From Candidatus Scybalocola faecipullorum (lineage in GTDB: Bacteria > Bacillota > Clostridia > Lachnospirales > Lachnospiraceae), in assembly GCA_018716485.1 (NCBI GenBank), contig DVJY01000071.1:35622-99621 (forward strand): a stretch of DNA of 64,000 nt. Direction: 5' to 3'. Positions 44,554 through 53,900 of this stretch are shown in pieces. Positions within the stretch are counted from its first letter, which is position 1. The number at the start of each line of letters is the position of its first letter. Position numbers and translations under genes: made by a program. Under the pieces are notes generated by a model. It was not told the origin of the DNA. It saw nothing but the letters and a program-made list of their open reading frames with translations, and searched no databases.

Positions 44554-45657
44554 TCAAGGCATTTTACACAATTTTAAATACAATCCAACCCCTTCATCCA
44601 AAACTGCCTCATCAAAATCAAAATGATCCGCATGCAGTGCAATGCCTGTTCCTGTACCGAGGAAGAAAAACATGCCCGGCACATATTTCTGATAATAGGC
44701 AAAATCTTCGGTGATCATTTCCGGCGTTTCTAAAGCCGTAACCGAATCTTGGCCAAGAAATGCCATCGTCTCGTCATACAGCTGCGGATCATTCATCACT
44801 GCCGGATATCCTGTATTGATATCAATTTCTGTCTTTAATCCGTATTTTTCATCGTAACCACGGGCAATCTCATGAATTCTTCGTTTCATATAGTCATAAA
44901 TTTCATCTTGAAATGCCCGCATTGTTCCCTCGATTCTCGTATGCGAGGAAACCACATTTCTGATGGTGCCGCTTTCCATCCGGCCAAATCTCAAAAGACG
45001 ATAAACGTCTTTTCCGATTTCTTCTTTTTCCATCGTATAAATATCTGTGAGCATCTGCGCCCCGTATTCCAGCGCATCGATACCTTCTTTATATTTTGCC
45101 GCATGCGCTGCCTTTCCCGTAATATCAATATTGATTTCTGATGACCGGGCCATCATTTCGTTTTTTCTGGAAGCCACGGCGCCCTTTGGAAGCATCGGCC
45201 ACAGATGGCAGCCATAAATACGTTTGACATGATACTTTTCCAAAAAGCCAGTTTCACAAAGCGGCCCGGCGCCGCCCGGATTTTCCTCGCCCGGTTGGAA
45301 AATAAGCAGAATATTGTTGGGCAGTGTCTGATAGATTTCGGATAACCTCAGCGCAAATGTCAAAAGCATAGCCATATGGCCGTCATGTCCGCAGGCGTGC
45401 ATACGGCCGGGATATTCAGACGCAAAGTCTCTGCCAGTCTTTTCTTCTACAGGCAGCGCATCCATATCGCTTCTGAAAGCCACAGTTTTTTCTCTGCCAG
45501 CGTCAAAAAAAGCACATACACTATATGGGATCGGTGAAAATATTTCACACGGCAGTGTCTTCAGAACATTTTTAATATATGCATATGTTTTTGGCAGTTC
45601 CATGCCAAGCTCCGGTATTTTATGAAGATCTCTTCTGAATTTTAAAGCTTCACTCAT
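44554..45657 (-). CDS. dapL: M20 amidohydrolase, probable N-acetyldiaminopimelate deacetylase
   Basis: Zinc-dependent M20D peptidase-like deacylase. FRRDLHKIPELGMELPKT is the family N-terminus, and metal ligands are visible in GRMHACGHDGHMAMLL, FQPGEENPGGAG and the late LHADHFDFDE. Length 367 aa from the start at 45657 (AAAGGATG upstream). In the acetyl branch of lysine synthesis this family (YkuR type) deacetylates N-acetyl-LL-diaminopimelate. It lies divergent from riboswitch-dapA-dapB-dapH, which supports that role; hippurate hydrolase or another N-acyl amino acid hydrolase is the alternative. Confidence 0.75.
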   Translation of the reverse strand: MSEALKFRRDLHKIPELGMELPKTYAYIKNVLKTLPCEIFSPIPYSVCAFFDAGREKTVAFRSDMDALPVEEKTGRDFASEYPGRMHACGHDGHMAMLLTFALRLSEIYQTLPNNILLIFQPGEENPGGAGPLCETGFLEKYHVKRIYGCHLWPMLPKGAVASRKNEMMARSSEINIDITGKAAHAAKYKEGIDALEYGAQMLTDIYTMEKEEIGKDVYRLLRFGRMESGTIRNVVSSHTRIEGTMRAFQDEIYDYMKRRIHEIARGYDEKYGLKTEIDINTGYPAVMNDPQLYDETMAFLGQDSVTALETPEMITEDFAYYQKYVPGMFFFLGTGTGIALHADHFDFDEAVLDEGVGLYLKLCKMP

Positions 45658-45769
45658 CTTAATTTCATCCTTTCGGTACTTATCCCAGTATTTCATTTAT
45701 TTTAGCATATTTTCAAACCGCTTAAAATGCCTTTTATACCAGATACCCTATAAAAAATACAAATAACTA

Positions 45770-45798
45770 TTGTATTTTCTCTGATAAAGTGGTATCAT
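45770..45798 (+). promoter_or_regulatory. Predicted promoter of the lysine riboswitch and dap operon
   Basis: TTGTAT (45770-45775), 17-nt spacer, TATCAT (45793-45798), about 10 nt before the first riboswitch base. Confidence 0.5.
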
Positions 45799-45807
45799 AC
45801 AGACATT

Positions 45808-46018
45808 GATAGAGGCGCGGAAACGACCAAGCTGCTTGGAGCCGGCGGGCATTTGACAATCAGCCGCAGCAATTCCGCCGAACTGCTTCTTTAGGCATAA
45901 AGGAGTGGTGGGATTACGGAGAATATCCGTAAGACTGTCTGCAATTTTTATTGTAGTTGTGCTATCTTATCATCAGACAAATCGCGTCAGTAGGTAGCCG
46001 CTTACTGGCGCTTTTCTT
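45808..46018 (+). promoter_or_regulatory. Lysine riboswitch (L-box) upstream of dapA
   Basis: Begins GATAGAGGCGCGG and closes with GCTATC (45961-45966), the P1 pairing typical of L-boxes. Internal conserved parts GGAGCCGGCGGGCAT, CCGCCGAACTG, AGGAGTGGTGGG and AGACTGTCTGC are in the expected order. The expression platform is a terminator at 45984-46018, GCGTCAGTA pairing with TACTGGCGC and then CTTTTCTTT. High lysine should terminate transcription before dapA. This explains the 413-nt gap. Confidence 0.92.
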
Positions 46019-46070
46019 TGTTTATTATGGCACAACCTTCATTTAACCAATATCGAAGGGAGATTTAATT

Positions 46071-46952
46071 ATGTTTAATGTCAAAGGAAGTATTGTAGCG
46101 CTGATTACCCCATTTCACGAAGATGGCAGTGTTAATTTTGAAAAATTAGGTGAAATTCTTGAGTGGCATGTTGCCAATCACACAGATGCCATTCTCGTTC
46201 TCGGAACCACCGGTGAGTCCAGTACGATGACTCATGAAGAAGACGATGCCGTTGTTGAATATACGCTGAAAACCATCAACGGAAGAATTCCTGTCATTGC
46301 GGGCAGCGGCTCCAACAGCACACAGACCGCCATTGATAAAAGTGTGAAGTACGACAAGATGGGCGCCGACGCACTGCTTGTCATTTCACCATATTATAAC
46401 AAAACAAATGCGCAGGGTATGATCGCTCATTTTACAGCTGTTGCTGACGCAGTCAATAAACCGATCATTATGTACAATGTTCCGGGAAGAACAGGATGCT
46501 CAATCAGCGAAGACGCGATCAAAGTGCTCAGCAAACATCCGAACATCTGCGGTATTAAAGAAGCCAGCGGAAGTATTTCCTATGCGGCAGGTATTGCACG
46601 CTATTTAAGCGATGACTTTGTCATGTACAGCGGCAATGACGATATGATCGTCCCTCTGCTTTCTTTAGGTGCTTCAGGCGTTATTTCCGTATGGGCCAAT
46701 ATTATGCCTCAGGAATCTCACGACCTGGTTATGAATTACTTAAACGGAGACACGAAAAAATCTCTTGACCTTCAGCTGCGTTACCTTGATCTGATTCACG
46801 CTCTGTTCTATGAAGTCAATCCGATCCCGGTCAAAGAAGCGATGAATCTGATGGGCATGAATGTGGGCGGTTTCAGACTTCCGCTCTATCCGATGAGCGA
46901 AGCCAATAAAGCACGTCTTGCTAATGCAATGAAGGAGGCTGGCCTTTTATGA
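46071..46952 (+). CDS. dapA: 4-hydroxy-tetrahydrodipicolinate synthase
   Basis: First committed step of lysine/DAP synthesis, condensing pyruvate with aspartate semialdehyde. LGTTGESSTMTHEE holds the substrate-binding Thr pair, MYNVPGRTGCSI the catalytic Tyr, and ICGIKEASGSI the Schiff-base Lys. Length 293 aa is typical. AAGGGAG precedes the ATG. Expression is gated by the lysine riboswitch. It overlaps dapB by 4 nt. Confidence 0.96.
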   Translation: MFNVKGSIVALITPFHEDGSVNFEKLGEILEWHVANHTDAILVLGTTGESSTMTHEEDDAVVEYTLKTINGRIPVIAGSGSNSTQTAIDKSVKYDKMGADALLVISPYYNKTNAQGMIAHFTAVADAVNKPIIMYNVPGRTGCSISEDAIKVLSKHPNICGIKEASGSISYAAGIARYLSDDFVMYSGNDDMIVPLLSLGASGVISVWANIMPQESHDLVMNYLNGDTKKSLDLQLRYLDLIHALFYEVNPIPVKEAMNLMGMNVGGFRLPLYPMSEANKARLANAMKEAGLL

Positions 46953-47665
46953 ATATTATGATCGTAGGTGCAGGAAAGATGGGATCTTTGATCGAGGAAA
47001 CTGCTAAAAAACAGAACATGAATGTTGTCTTAAAGGCTGATAAACTCACATATCCGGATCTTTCATCTTTTACAGAACATGTAGACGCTGTCATCGATTT
47101 TTCCCATCCGGATAATCTGGACTGGGTATATGATTTTATTTTATCCAAAGGATGTGCATATATCTGCGGTACAACCGGCTTTACCGACGAACAAGTTCAA
47201 AAGATTGAAACACTTGGTAAATCCGTTCCGGTTGTCTTTCAGTCCAACTTTTCTTTAGGCATCGCCGTGTTAAATCAAGTTTTAGAGATGATCACGCCGA
47301 TGCTTGAGGATACTTTTGATATTGAAGTCATTGAAAAGCACCATAATATGAAGCAGGACGCCCCAAGCGGAACCGCAAAAACACTTGTTGAGACAATGAA
47401 CAAACATCATGCTTACAAGGAAGTTCACGGCCGCGAGGGCTTTGTCGGAAAGCGGGGCAAAGAAATCGGTATTCATGCTGTCCGCGGCGGTACAGTTGCC
47501 GGAGAGCACACTGTACTTTTCCTTGGAGATAATGAAAATCTCGAAATTACACATACGGCACAGAGCCGCCAGATTTTTGTCAACGGCGCGCTCAGAGCTG
47601 CTGTCTTTGCTGTTGGCCGCCAGCCGGGCATGTACACAATGAAAGATATTTTATTTCAATCATAA
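46949..47665 (+). CDS. dapB: 4-hydroxy-tetrahydrodipicolinate reductase
   Basis: NAD(P)H-dependent reductase after DapA. The N-terminus is [14 protein letters not shown] (nucleotide binding), and the substrate site is [19 protein letters not shown] with the catalytic His pair and Lys. Length 238 aa, slightly short but as in many Clostridia. Starts within the dapA stop (ATGA), so translation is coupled. Confidence 0.95.
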   Translation: MNIMIVGAGKMGSLIEETAKKQNMNVVLKADKLTYPDLSSFTEHVDAVIDFSHPDNLDWVYDFILSKGCAYICGTTGFTDEQVQKIETLGKSVPVVFQSNFSLGIAVLNQVLEMITPMLEDTFDIEVIEKHHNMKQDAPSGTAKTLVETMNKHHAYKEVHGREGFVGKRGKEIGIHAVRGGTVAGEHTVLFLGDNENLEITHTAQSRQIFVNGALRAAVFAVGRQPGMYTMKDILFQS

Positions 47666-47676
47666 GGAGACTGGAC

Positions 47677-48369
47677 ATGAACGCTCAAGAAATTATTTCA
47701 TTTATTCAAAATGCAGAAAAAAAGACGCCGGTGAAAGTCTATGTCAATGAAGCTTCTCCGGTAGAGTTTCCAAATGCCACTGTATTCGGTACTGGAAGCA
47801 AAATTGTTTTCGGAGACTGGAAAGACATCGAGCCGGTACTTCTCGAAAATAAAGATAAAATTAAAGAATATGCTGTAGAAAATGACTGCAGAAACTCTGC
47901 AGTACCTTTACTTGATACGAAACATATCAATGCCCGTATTGAACCGGGCGCGATTATCCGCGATCAGGTAGAAATCGGCGACCGCGCGGTGATTATGATG
48001 GGCGCGATTATTAACATCGGCGCTGTAATCGGCGAAGATACGATGATTGATATGGGTGCAGTTCTCGGCGGACGTGCCACAGTCGGCAAACACTGTCATG
48101 TGGGCGCAGGCGCTGTTTTAGCCGGTGTAATCGAACCGGCAAGCGCTACACCAGTCATTGTTGAAGACAATGTTCTGATCGGCGCCAACGCCGTTGTCAT
48201 CGAAGGCGTTCATATCGGAAAAAACGCGGTTGTTGCCGCAGGCGCTGTTGTTATTGAAGATGTGCCTGAGAACGCTGTCGTTGCCGGCTGCCCTGCCCGT
48301 GTCATCAAACAGAAGGACGAAAAGGCGACCCAAAAAACCGCTCTTGTCGATGCATTGAGACAGTTATAA
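47677..48369 (+). CDS. dapH: Tetrahydrodipicolinate N-acetyltransferase
   Basis: Transfers an acetyl group to tetrahydrodipicolinate, opening the acetyl branch to meso-diaminopimelate. The N-terminal DapH domain (about 1-80, [20 protein letters not shown]) is followed by a left-handed beta-helix of hexapeptide repeats ([60 protein letters not shown]). Length 230 aa separates it from the succinyl-type DapD. Last gene of the operon, followed by a terminator. Confidence 0.95.
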   Translation: MNAQEIISFIQNAEKKTPVKVYVNEASPVEFPNATVFGTGSKIVFGDWKDIEPVLLENKDKIKEYAVENDCRNSAVPLLDTKHINARIEPGAIIRDQVEIGDRAVIMMGAIINIGAVIGEDTMIDMGAVLGGRATVGKHCHVGAGAVLAGVIEPASATPVIVEDNVLIGANAVVIEGVHIGKNAVVAAGAVVIEDVPENAVVAGCPARVIKQKDEKATQKTALVDALRQL

Positions 48370-48391
48370 TTTATTCAAAATAATTCTTTTT

Positions 48392-48434
48392 AAAAGCAGG
48401 TTTCTGGCCGAATCGGCCAAAAACCTGCTTTTTA
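48392..48434 (+). terminator. Terminator of the dap operon
   Basis: AAAAGCAGGTTT/AAACCTGCTTTT outer stem with inner TGGCCG/CGGCCA, followed by TTTTTAT. Confidence 0.9.
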
Positions 48435-48488
48435 TGCCATAATTTCGGATAGATTAAGGCGACATCCGCATCAATATGAGCAATACTA

Positions 48489-49181
48489 TTATGAACCAAG
48501 CAAATCATCTCTTATATGTTTCATATAGTCATATGCTGCCTCCTCATCGGCATATGGATATGGCGCTTTGATTTTCTCTCCTACCCATACCCCAATATCA
48601 TGAAATAACTCAACTGCAGCCCGGATTTCGCACCAAAAATGATCATATTCTCCATCTGTATAGGTTTTTAAATATCTTTGATAAATTGTTTCCGGAAGAT
48701 ATTTTTTGAAATATTTATTTAACTTCCCGGTCGAAACCGAAAAACCTTCATCTGTCGGCGGCGGAAGTTCTGGTAAACAACCGATTTTATCTATCAGAGG
48801 CAGATAGAGTTTATTTCGGTTCTTTCCTTTTTCCAGCGCATTGACTGTTTCTATACCGACATCAATACGATTGCCGTCACTAAAGAGCAATAGCCATGAA
48901 TAACTTTCGCTATAGTTGGATCTAATTCCGAATCTTTCTCCATAACCATAATCATCATCTTGCTCTTGTTTTAATACCACTTTACCAAAAAAATCAATCC
49001 AAGATGTATCTAACATAAAACTTTCTGTTTCTTTTACAACATACATAATATCAAAATCTCTGTAAATATCTTTTGGTACTTTAGGGTTGGTTCGTGACCC
49101 TTTCATATATGCTGCTAAAATCCGATCATCTTGTTTTGCTTTTTCAATAATTAAATTCATTATTTCTTTTTCGCTTCGCAA
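48489..49181 (-). CDS. Shortened aminoglycoside 6-adenylyltransferase (AadE/ANT(6)) homologue
   Basis: Homologue of ANT(6) nucleotidyltransferases, which adenylate streptomycin. Residues 1-140 keep the family order: RSEKEIMNLI, MKGSRTNP, PKDIYRDFDIMYVV with the nucleotidyltransferase DxD, and DGNRIDVGIE with the third Asp. After PPPTD (about residue 143, near 48752) the sequence jumps to DEGFSVSTGKLNKYFKKYLP, which aligns with the family C-terminal part, so about 50-60 residues usually between them are missing. Total about 230 aa against about 285-300 in the family. TTG start chosen at 49181 from AAAGAGG spacing and family N-terminus. Activity is doubtful. Confidence 0.7.
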   Translation of the reverse strand: MRSEKEIMNLIIEKAKQDDRILAAYMKGSRTNPKVPKDIYRDFDIMYVVKETESFMLDTSWIDFFGKVVLKQEQDDDYGYGERFGIRSNYSESYSWLLLFSDGNRIDVGIETVNALEKGKNRNKLYLPLIDKIGCLPELPPPTDEGFSVSTGKLNKYFKKYLPETIYQRYLKTYTDGEYDHFWCEIRAAVELFHDIGVWVGEKIKAPYPYADEEAAYDYMKHIRDDLLGS

Positions 49182-49227
49182 TTTAGACTTTACCTCTTTG
49201 CAGAAAGCTTTTTTATCCTTCAATAGT

Positions 49228-50343
49228 CTATTTCAAATTCTCCGGATTCAGCCCTTTCAATTCATCAATGACAAATAAACCGTCTTTTCTGATCAGCACG
49301 TCATCGAAATACATTTCACCGCCGCCGTATTCCGGACGCTGAATACATACAAGATCCCAGTGGATTGATGAGCTGTTGCCGTTCGGCGCTTCGTCATAGC
49401 AATTACCCGGTGTAAAATGGAAAGAACCTGCGATTTTTTCATCAAATAATGTATCTTTCATTGGATTCAAAACATACGGATTCACACCGATCGCAAACTC
49501 ACCCACATATCTTGCGCCTTCATCCGTATCCAGCACCTGATTGATCCGTTCCGTATTGTTAGCTGTCGCATTTACAATCTTTCCGTCTTTAAATTCAAAA
49601 GAAATATTTTCAAATGTATATCCCTGAAAAACTGCCGGCGTATTGTATGTCAATTTTCCATTAATAGAATCTCTGACCGGCGCTGTATACACTTCACCGT
49701 CAGGAATATTGCAGTCGCCTGCACACGGAATTGCCGGGATATCTTTAATAGAAAATGTCAGATCTGTTCCCGGACCTGTAAGGCGCACTTTATCTGTACG
49801 GCTCATCAAATCTACCAGCGGCTTCATTGCCTCACCCATCTTTGTATAATCCAGATTGCAGACATCAAAATAAAAATCTTCAAAAGCCTCAAGGCTGGAA
49901 TTATTCAGCTGAGCCATGGCATTGTTCGGATATCTGAGCACACACCAGCGCGTCTTCGGCACACGGATTTCATGATGCACCGGCGTCATATAAATACGCT
50001 CATACATTGCCAGATTTTCTGCAGGCACATCAGACTGCTCTGAAACATTATCCGTACCTCTGACAGCGATATAGCAGTCCATTTGAGACATCAGCGCCGC
50101 ATCATTGTCTGCCATAATTTTCAGCTGTTCTTCTGTACAATTTAAAAGCATTTCCCGCTGCATTCTTGGGTCTGTATAGATTGGAAACGGCACTGCGCCC
50201 GCCTTGTATGCTTCCTTCACAAGCTGGCGTCCCAGATCCTGTGTCGATGGTCCTGTATAATGGATCATCACCTTATCCCCTTTTTTAGCTTTCACAGACT
50301 TATTGATTAAATTATAAGCCAATACTTTAATTCTCTCATCCAT
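49228..50343 (-). CDS. M29-family aminopeptidase
   Basis: Metallo-aminopeptidase of the AmpS/PepS/thermophilic aminopeptidase T family. YNLINKSVKAKKGDKVMIHY is the typical N-terminus. The metal site is spread through the C-terminal half: NGKIVNATANNTERINQVLDT-type Glu region, VGEFAIGVNP, GNCYDEAPNGNSSSIHWDLV with the HWD motif and the final EMYFDDVLIRKDGLF. Length about 371 aa. ATG at 50343 preferred over an upstream TTG. Cytoplasmic peptide breakdown. Confidence 0.88.
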   Translation of the reverse strand: MDERIKVLAYNLINKSVKAKKGDKVMIHYTGPSTQDLGRQLVKEAYKAGAVPFPIYTDPRMQREMLLNCTEEQLKIMADNDAALMSQMDCYIAVRGTDNVSEQSDVPAENLAMYERIYMTPVHHEIRVPKTRWCVLRYPNNAMAQLNNSSLEAFEDFYFDVCNLDYTKMGEAMKPLVDLMSRTDKVRLTGPGTDLTFSIKDIPAIPCAGDCNIPDGEVYTAPVRDSINGKLTYNTPAVFQGYTFENISFEFKDGKIVNATANNTERINQVLDTDEGARYVGEFAIGVNPYVLNPMKDTLFDEKIAGSFHFTPGNCYDEAPNGNSSSIHWDLVCIQRPEYGGGEMYFDDVLIRKDGLFVIDELKGLNPENLK

Positions 50344-50360
50344 TGTATTCAATCCTCTCT

Positions 50361-51518
50361 TTATTGATTTTCACTTAAAAGTTTTTCCAATGTGGGCCGA
50401 CCGTGAATCAATGTTTTGCATCGTATATATTCTTCGCTCAAACGGCACGGTTTTATACGTTCTTTTAAAACTGCCCGGATTAAAATATTTTTTGGCGTAT
50501 GCGCCATATCAATAAACTCAAGCAGCTGGGTTTTGTATCCGCATCCTTCCAACAGCATGCCACGCATACTGTCCGTCGCCAATGCGGCAAAACGTTCTTT
50601 GACCAGCCCATACTTAAACATACCGGACAATTCTTCTGAATAAATCTGACTGTTAAGCTCATGCTGACAGCACGGCACAGATAAAATCACTTTTGCATTC
50701 CACACAACAGCTTTATATAGCGCATAATCCGTCGCCGTATCACAGGCATGCAGCGTGACGACCATATCTACCTGATCCACGCCTTCAAAAGAAGCAATAT
50801 CTCCGCACAAAAAGTTCAGCGAATCATAGCCGTAACGGTCTCTGAGCTTATTGCAGTGTTCAATCACATCTTCTTTTAAATCCAACCCGATAATCTGTAT
50901 ATCGTAACCATTTAATATTTTCAGGTAATAATACATGGCAAATGTCAGATATGATTTTCCGCATCCGAAATCGATGATCGTCAGCTTTCTATCTTTGTCC
51001 AATTCCGGCAGAATATCTTCAATAAATTCCAAATATCGGTTCATTTGCTTGAATTTATCAAACTTTTTCTTCACAATCGTTCCGTCTTCATGCATGACGC
51101 CAAGATCGATCAGAAAAGGTACCGGCACGCCCTCTTTAAGTACATAACTTTTTGACCGATTATGTTCAAGACTTTTTTGACACGGTGCGTATGTTCCTGC
51201 CAATTTTTTTCTTTTGACTGAAACATGTCCTTTTTTACTGATCAGTGCAGTAATCTGCTCTGTTTTTGTCCGTATTTGCACTTGACGGAAATATTCATAA
51301 ATTTCCGGTGCAAGTGTTCCGGACAAATGACCGGCTTCTGCATTTTCATGAAAAACCTTTGTTCCTATGTACCGCGTCACTTGAAAATTCAGCTGATTTT
51401 TAATAAGTACAGGACGGACTTTAATTTTCTTGACATCACCGCTTTTTGCCCCGCTGATGACCATATCTGATAAATCCACATTTAAAATATCGGAAAGCAG
51501 TTCTTTTATTTCTTCCAT
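50361..51518 (-). CDS. Class I SAM-dependent methyltransferase (Methyltransf_32-like)
   Basis: Two-part protein. The N-terminal ~130 residues have no clear assignment. The C-terminal part is a Rossmann methyltransferase with the SAM motif LTIIDFGCGKSYLTFAMYYY, then IIGLDLKEDVIEHCNKL and MVVTLHACDTATDYALY; the HACDTATDYAL and VPCCQHELN stretches are typical of the Methyltransf_32 group with a conserved CCQ motif. Length about 385 aa. Start at 51518 has CGGAGATTCCC; longer alternatives overlap the neighbour's stop. Substrate unknown. Confidence 0.8.
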   Translation of the reverse strand: MEEIKELLSDILNVDLSDMVISGAKSGDVKKIKVRPVLIKNQLNFQVTRYIGTKVFHENAEAGHLSGTLAPEIYEYFRQVQIRTKTEQITALISKKGHVSVKRKKLAGTYAPCQKSLEHNRSKSYVLKEGVPVPFLIDLGVMHEDGTIVKKKFDKFKQMNRYLEFIEDILPELDKDRKLTIIDFGCGKSYLTFAMYYYLKILNGYDIQIIGLDLKEDVIEHCNKLRDRYGYDSLNFLCGDIASFEGVDQVDMVVTLHACDTATDYALYKAVVWNAKVILSVPCCQHELNSQIYSEELSGMFKYGLVKERFAALATDSMRGMLLEGCGYKTQLLEFIDMAHTPKNILIRAVLKERIKPCRLSEEYIRCKTLIHGRPTLEKLLSENQ

Positions 51519-51538
51519 GGGAATCTCCGTTTCTATCA

Positions 51539-52708
51539 TCAATTCAATGTTTTAAAGCCGTCCTCCATCTGACGAACCGCTTTTTCCACAAGTTTTCTCG
51601 AACATGCCATATTAAACCGTACAAATCCTTCGCCCTCCGGGCCATAATCAAGACCGCTGTTTACAAACAGATGGCATTGATCCATAAAAAATTTCAGAAG
51701 CTGCTCCTGATGCATATGAAGTTTTCTGCAGTCAACCCATACAAGATATGTTCCTTCCGGCTTCACTGCCAAAATCTGAGGTATATGCTCACCAATATAA
51801 TCGACAAAATAGTCCACATTGCCTTCTATATAAGCTACAGCCTCTTTCAGCCATTCTTCTGAATCTCTGTAAGCGCCGACAACAAGCGCCTCTTCAAAAG
51901 AATTTCCTCCGGACAAATGCAACGCATTTAAAGGCTTCATAAAACGTTCCCGAAGCGATTCATTTTTGATAAAAGCATGGGCTGCCTGCATACCAGCAAG
52001 ATTAAATGCTTTTGACGGCGATGTACATGTAATACACCGCTCGGAAATTTCGTCAGAAATTGACGCGATCATCGTATGCACATGATCTCCCAGCGTTAAA
52101 TCCGCATGAATATCGTCAGAAATAATATATAACTGATGCTCTATACAAAAATCTGCCAGTTTTGTCAGTTCTTCCCGTGTCCATACACGGCCGCCCGGAT
52201 TATGAGGATTACAGAGCATGACGGCTTTTGTTTTTTCTGTAACAAGTGATGTCATTTTTTCAAAATCCATCGTATAATATCCGTCGTTTTCTTTCATCGG
52301 ACAGCTTTTTACAACTCTGTGATTATCCGTCACTGCTTTGTAAAACGGCCCGTATACCGGTGTATTTAAAATAATTTCATCGCCCGGCTCTGATACGCTC
52401 TGCACTGCCAGAGACAATCCGACAACAACATTTGGAAGATAGCAGATCCACTCAGGCGCCGCCTCAAAGTTATGTCTGCGCTTAAACCAATCAATAATCA
52501 CCTGTTTATATTCCGGTGAATTAAACCGGTATCCGAAAATTTTATGGTCCATCACCTTCTGCATGGCATTAATAATTCCCGGCGCCGCTTCAAAATCCAT
52601 ATCAGCAACCCACATCGGAATCACATCGGCACGGTCTTTTAACGGATTTAAGTCCCATTTAATGCAATTTGTTCCGCGTCTTTGAATTACTTTATCAAAA
52701 TCTGTCAT
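51539..52708 (-). CDS. patB: MalY/PatB-family PLP enzyme (putative C-S lyase)
   Basis: Fold-type I PLP enzyme of the MalY/PatB group, with cystathionine beta-lyase or cysteine desulfhydrase activity in characterised members. IPMWVADMDFEAAPGI at the N-terminus is diagnostic of the group. The PLP Lys is in CTSPSKAFNLAGMQAA, and NPHNPGGRVW and SDDIHADL supply the PLP-pocket Asn and Asp. The C-terminal YLVWVDCRKL is also typical. Length 389 aa. Located directly upstream of the methyltransferase gene. Confidence 0.9.
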   Translation of the reverse strand: MTDFDKVIQRRGTNCIKWDLNPLKDRADVIPMWVADMDFEAAPGIINAMQKVMDHKIFGYRFNSPEYKQVIIDWFKRRHNFEAAPEWICYLPNVVVGLSLAVQSVSEPGDEIILNTPVYGPFYKAVTDNHRVVKSCPMKENDGYYTMDFEKMTSLVTEKTKAVMLCNPHNPGGRVWTREELTKLADFCIEHQLYIISDDIHADLTLGDHVHTMIASISDEISERCITCTSPSKAFNLAGMQAAHAFIKNESLRERFMKPLNALHLSGGNSFEEALVVGAYRDSEEWLKEAVAYIEGNVDYFVDYIGEHIPQILAVKPEGTYLVWVDCRKLHMHQEQLLKFFMDQCHLFVNSGLDYGPEGEGFVRFNMACSRKLVEKAVRQMEDGFKTLN

Positions 52709-52783
52709 TTTGTTCCTCTTTTCTTATGCAAATAGTTTCTATCATCTATTATAAACGGCTGCGCCTCCTATGCAAGCGAAATA

Positions 52784-53842
52784 TTAAGTTAATTCAACAT
52801 ACCAATATCCGAAATTTCCATTGAAGGCATTCTCCTGATTTTCATCAACAGCCTTAAATCTGTCAAATCCGAAAATCTGTGCCATAAAACTGTCCTTTGG
52901 CTCATTCATTCCCGGAACCCCGAGAATATAACTGCCGTCTTTTTTTCTGGCCAATATAAGATGACTGTATGAATAATAATGCTGCAGTACAAAACTGTTT
53001 CCGGCATAAATCCAGAATTTCATCGGCATCATACCGATATCCTGTATTTCCATCCGGATACATCTGTCTATTTCCGTATCCTCCGGCATCTGCATCTTTA
53101 TGCCGTGGGCCATCATTTTACCCAGTCTTTCCTCTATCGTCAGTTCCCGTTTACGCGCATATACTTCTGTATATACCGGCTTCTCATCTTGTTTGTTCTC
53201 TTCTTTGTTTTCTTGTTTTTCATCGGATATTTCATTTCTGATTTCTTCAGAACCTATTTCCTTAACTGTCTCAACTGCCCGAACTGCTTCATCCTGAAAC
53301 TCCGTTTTCTTTTCTGTGTCTATTTCTGTTTCTTTTATTATTTCTTCCGGTTCTTCATCTTTTTCTGTCTCTTCTTGTTTTCCTTCCATCTGTACAGCAA
53401 TCTGAGGCACTAAATTTTTATTCAAAGAAATTACCCTGCTGCCATCATCTTTCATCTGATCAAACATCGACATGTCTATCGGTTCATCATCCCAACATGT
53501 GCCAAATTTCCTTCCGCAGTCTCCCAGAACAACAATTCCGGCAATCTCATTCAATGAAATGCCGGAATCCATAATATTGTCTTTTGTTATTCTGCATTCA
53601 AAATCACCCTGATTTTGACACTGCCTTATATTTCCTGAATAAATCGCCGTGATGCCGTCTTCTGCTCTTTTGAACAAATATACTCTATAGATTGTATGAC
53701 TGCCGCCATACATCTCTTTCATATGTAAATAAATGAAACATTGCCGGTCTCTCGTTTCAACACGGGCGAAACCGCTGTTGCGCGTTTTCAGATTATTTTC
53801 ATAAGCATACACATAAGATACAAAACGATGATACTCAGCCAT
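52784..53842 (-). CDS. Hypothetical protein with acidic central linker
   Basis: 352 aa from the start at 53842, which has GGGGGACTGAGT upstream. I do not recognise the family with certainty; it resembles uncharacterised Lachnospiraceae proteins with a conserved C-terminal domain. The N-terminal ~145 residues are a compact domain (VSYVYAYENNLKTRNSGFAR, EIAGIVVLGDCGRKFGTCWD). About 155-235 is a charged Glu/Lys-rich linker. The C-terminal ~115 residues form another domain (YYSYSHLILARKKDGSYILG, GVPGMNEPKDSFMAQIFGF). No signal peptide or membrane segment. Confidence 0.6.
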   Translation of the reverse strand: MAEYHRFVSYVYAYENNLKTRNSGFARVETRDRQCFIYLHMKEMYGGSHTIYRVYLFKRAEDGITAIYSGNIRQCQNQGDFECRITKDNIMDSGISLNEIAGIVVLGDCGRKFGTCWDDEPIDMSMFDQMKDDGSRVISLNKNLVPQIAVQMEGKQEETEKDEEPEEIIKETEIDTEKKTEFQDEAVRAVETVKEIGSEEIRNEISDEKQENKEENKQDEKPVYTEVYARKRELTIEERLGKMMAHGIKMQMPEDTEIDRCIRMEIQDIGMMPMKFWIYAGNSFVLQHYYSYSHLILARKKDGSYILGVPGMNEPKDSFMAQIFGFDRFKAVDENQENAFNGNFGYWYVELT

Positions 53843-53900
53843 ACTCAGTCCCCCTTTTGATTGCATTGTATGATACTTATCAAAAGAGTATGCCTGAAAT

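Noticed and set aside
48489..49181. Recently acquired resistance island around the AadE homologue
   Set aside because: No transposase, integrase, repeats or composition break was visible around it.
51539..52708. Missing N-acetyl-DAP aminotransferase (PatA)
   Set aside because: The protein has MalY/PatB signatures, not those of PatA, so a lyase is more likely.
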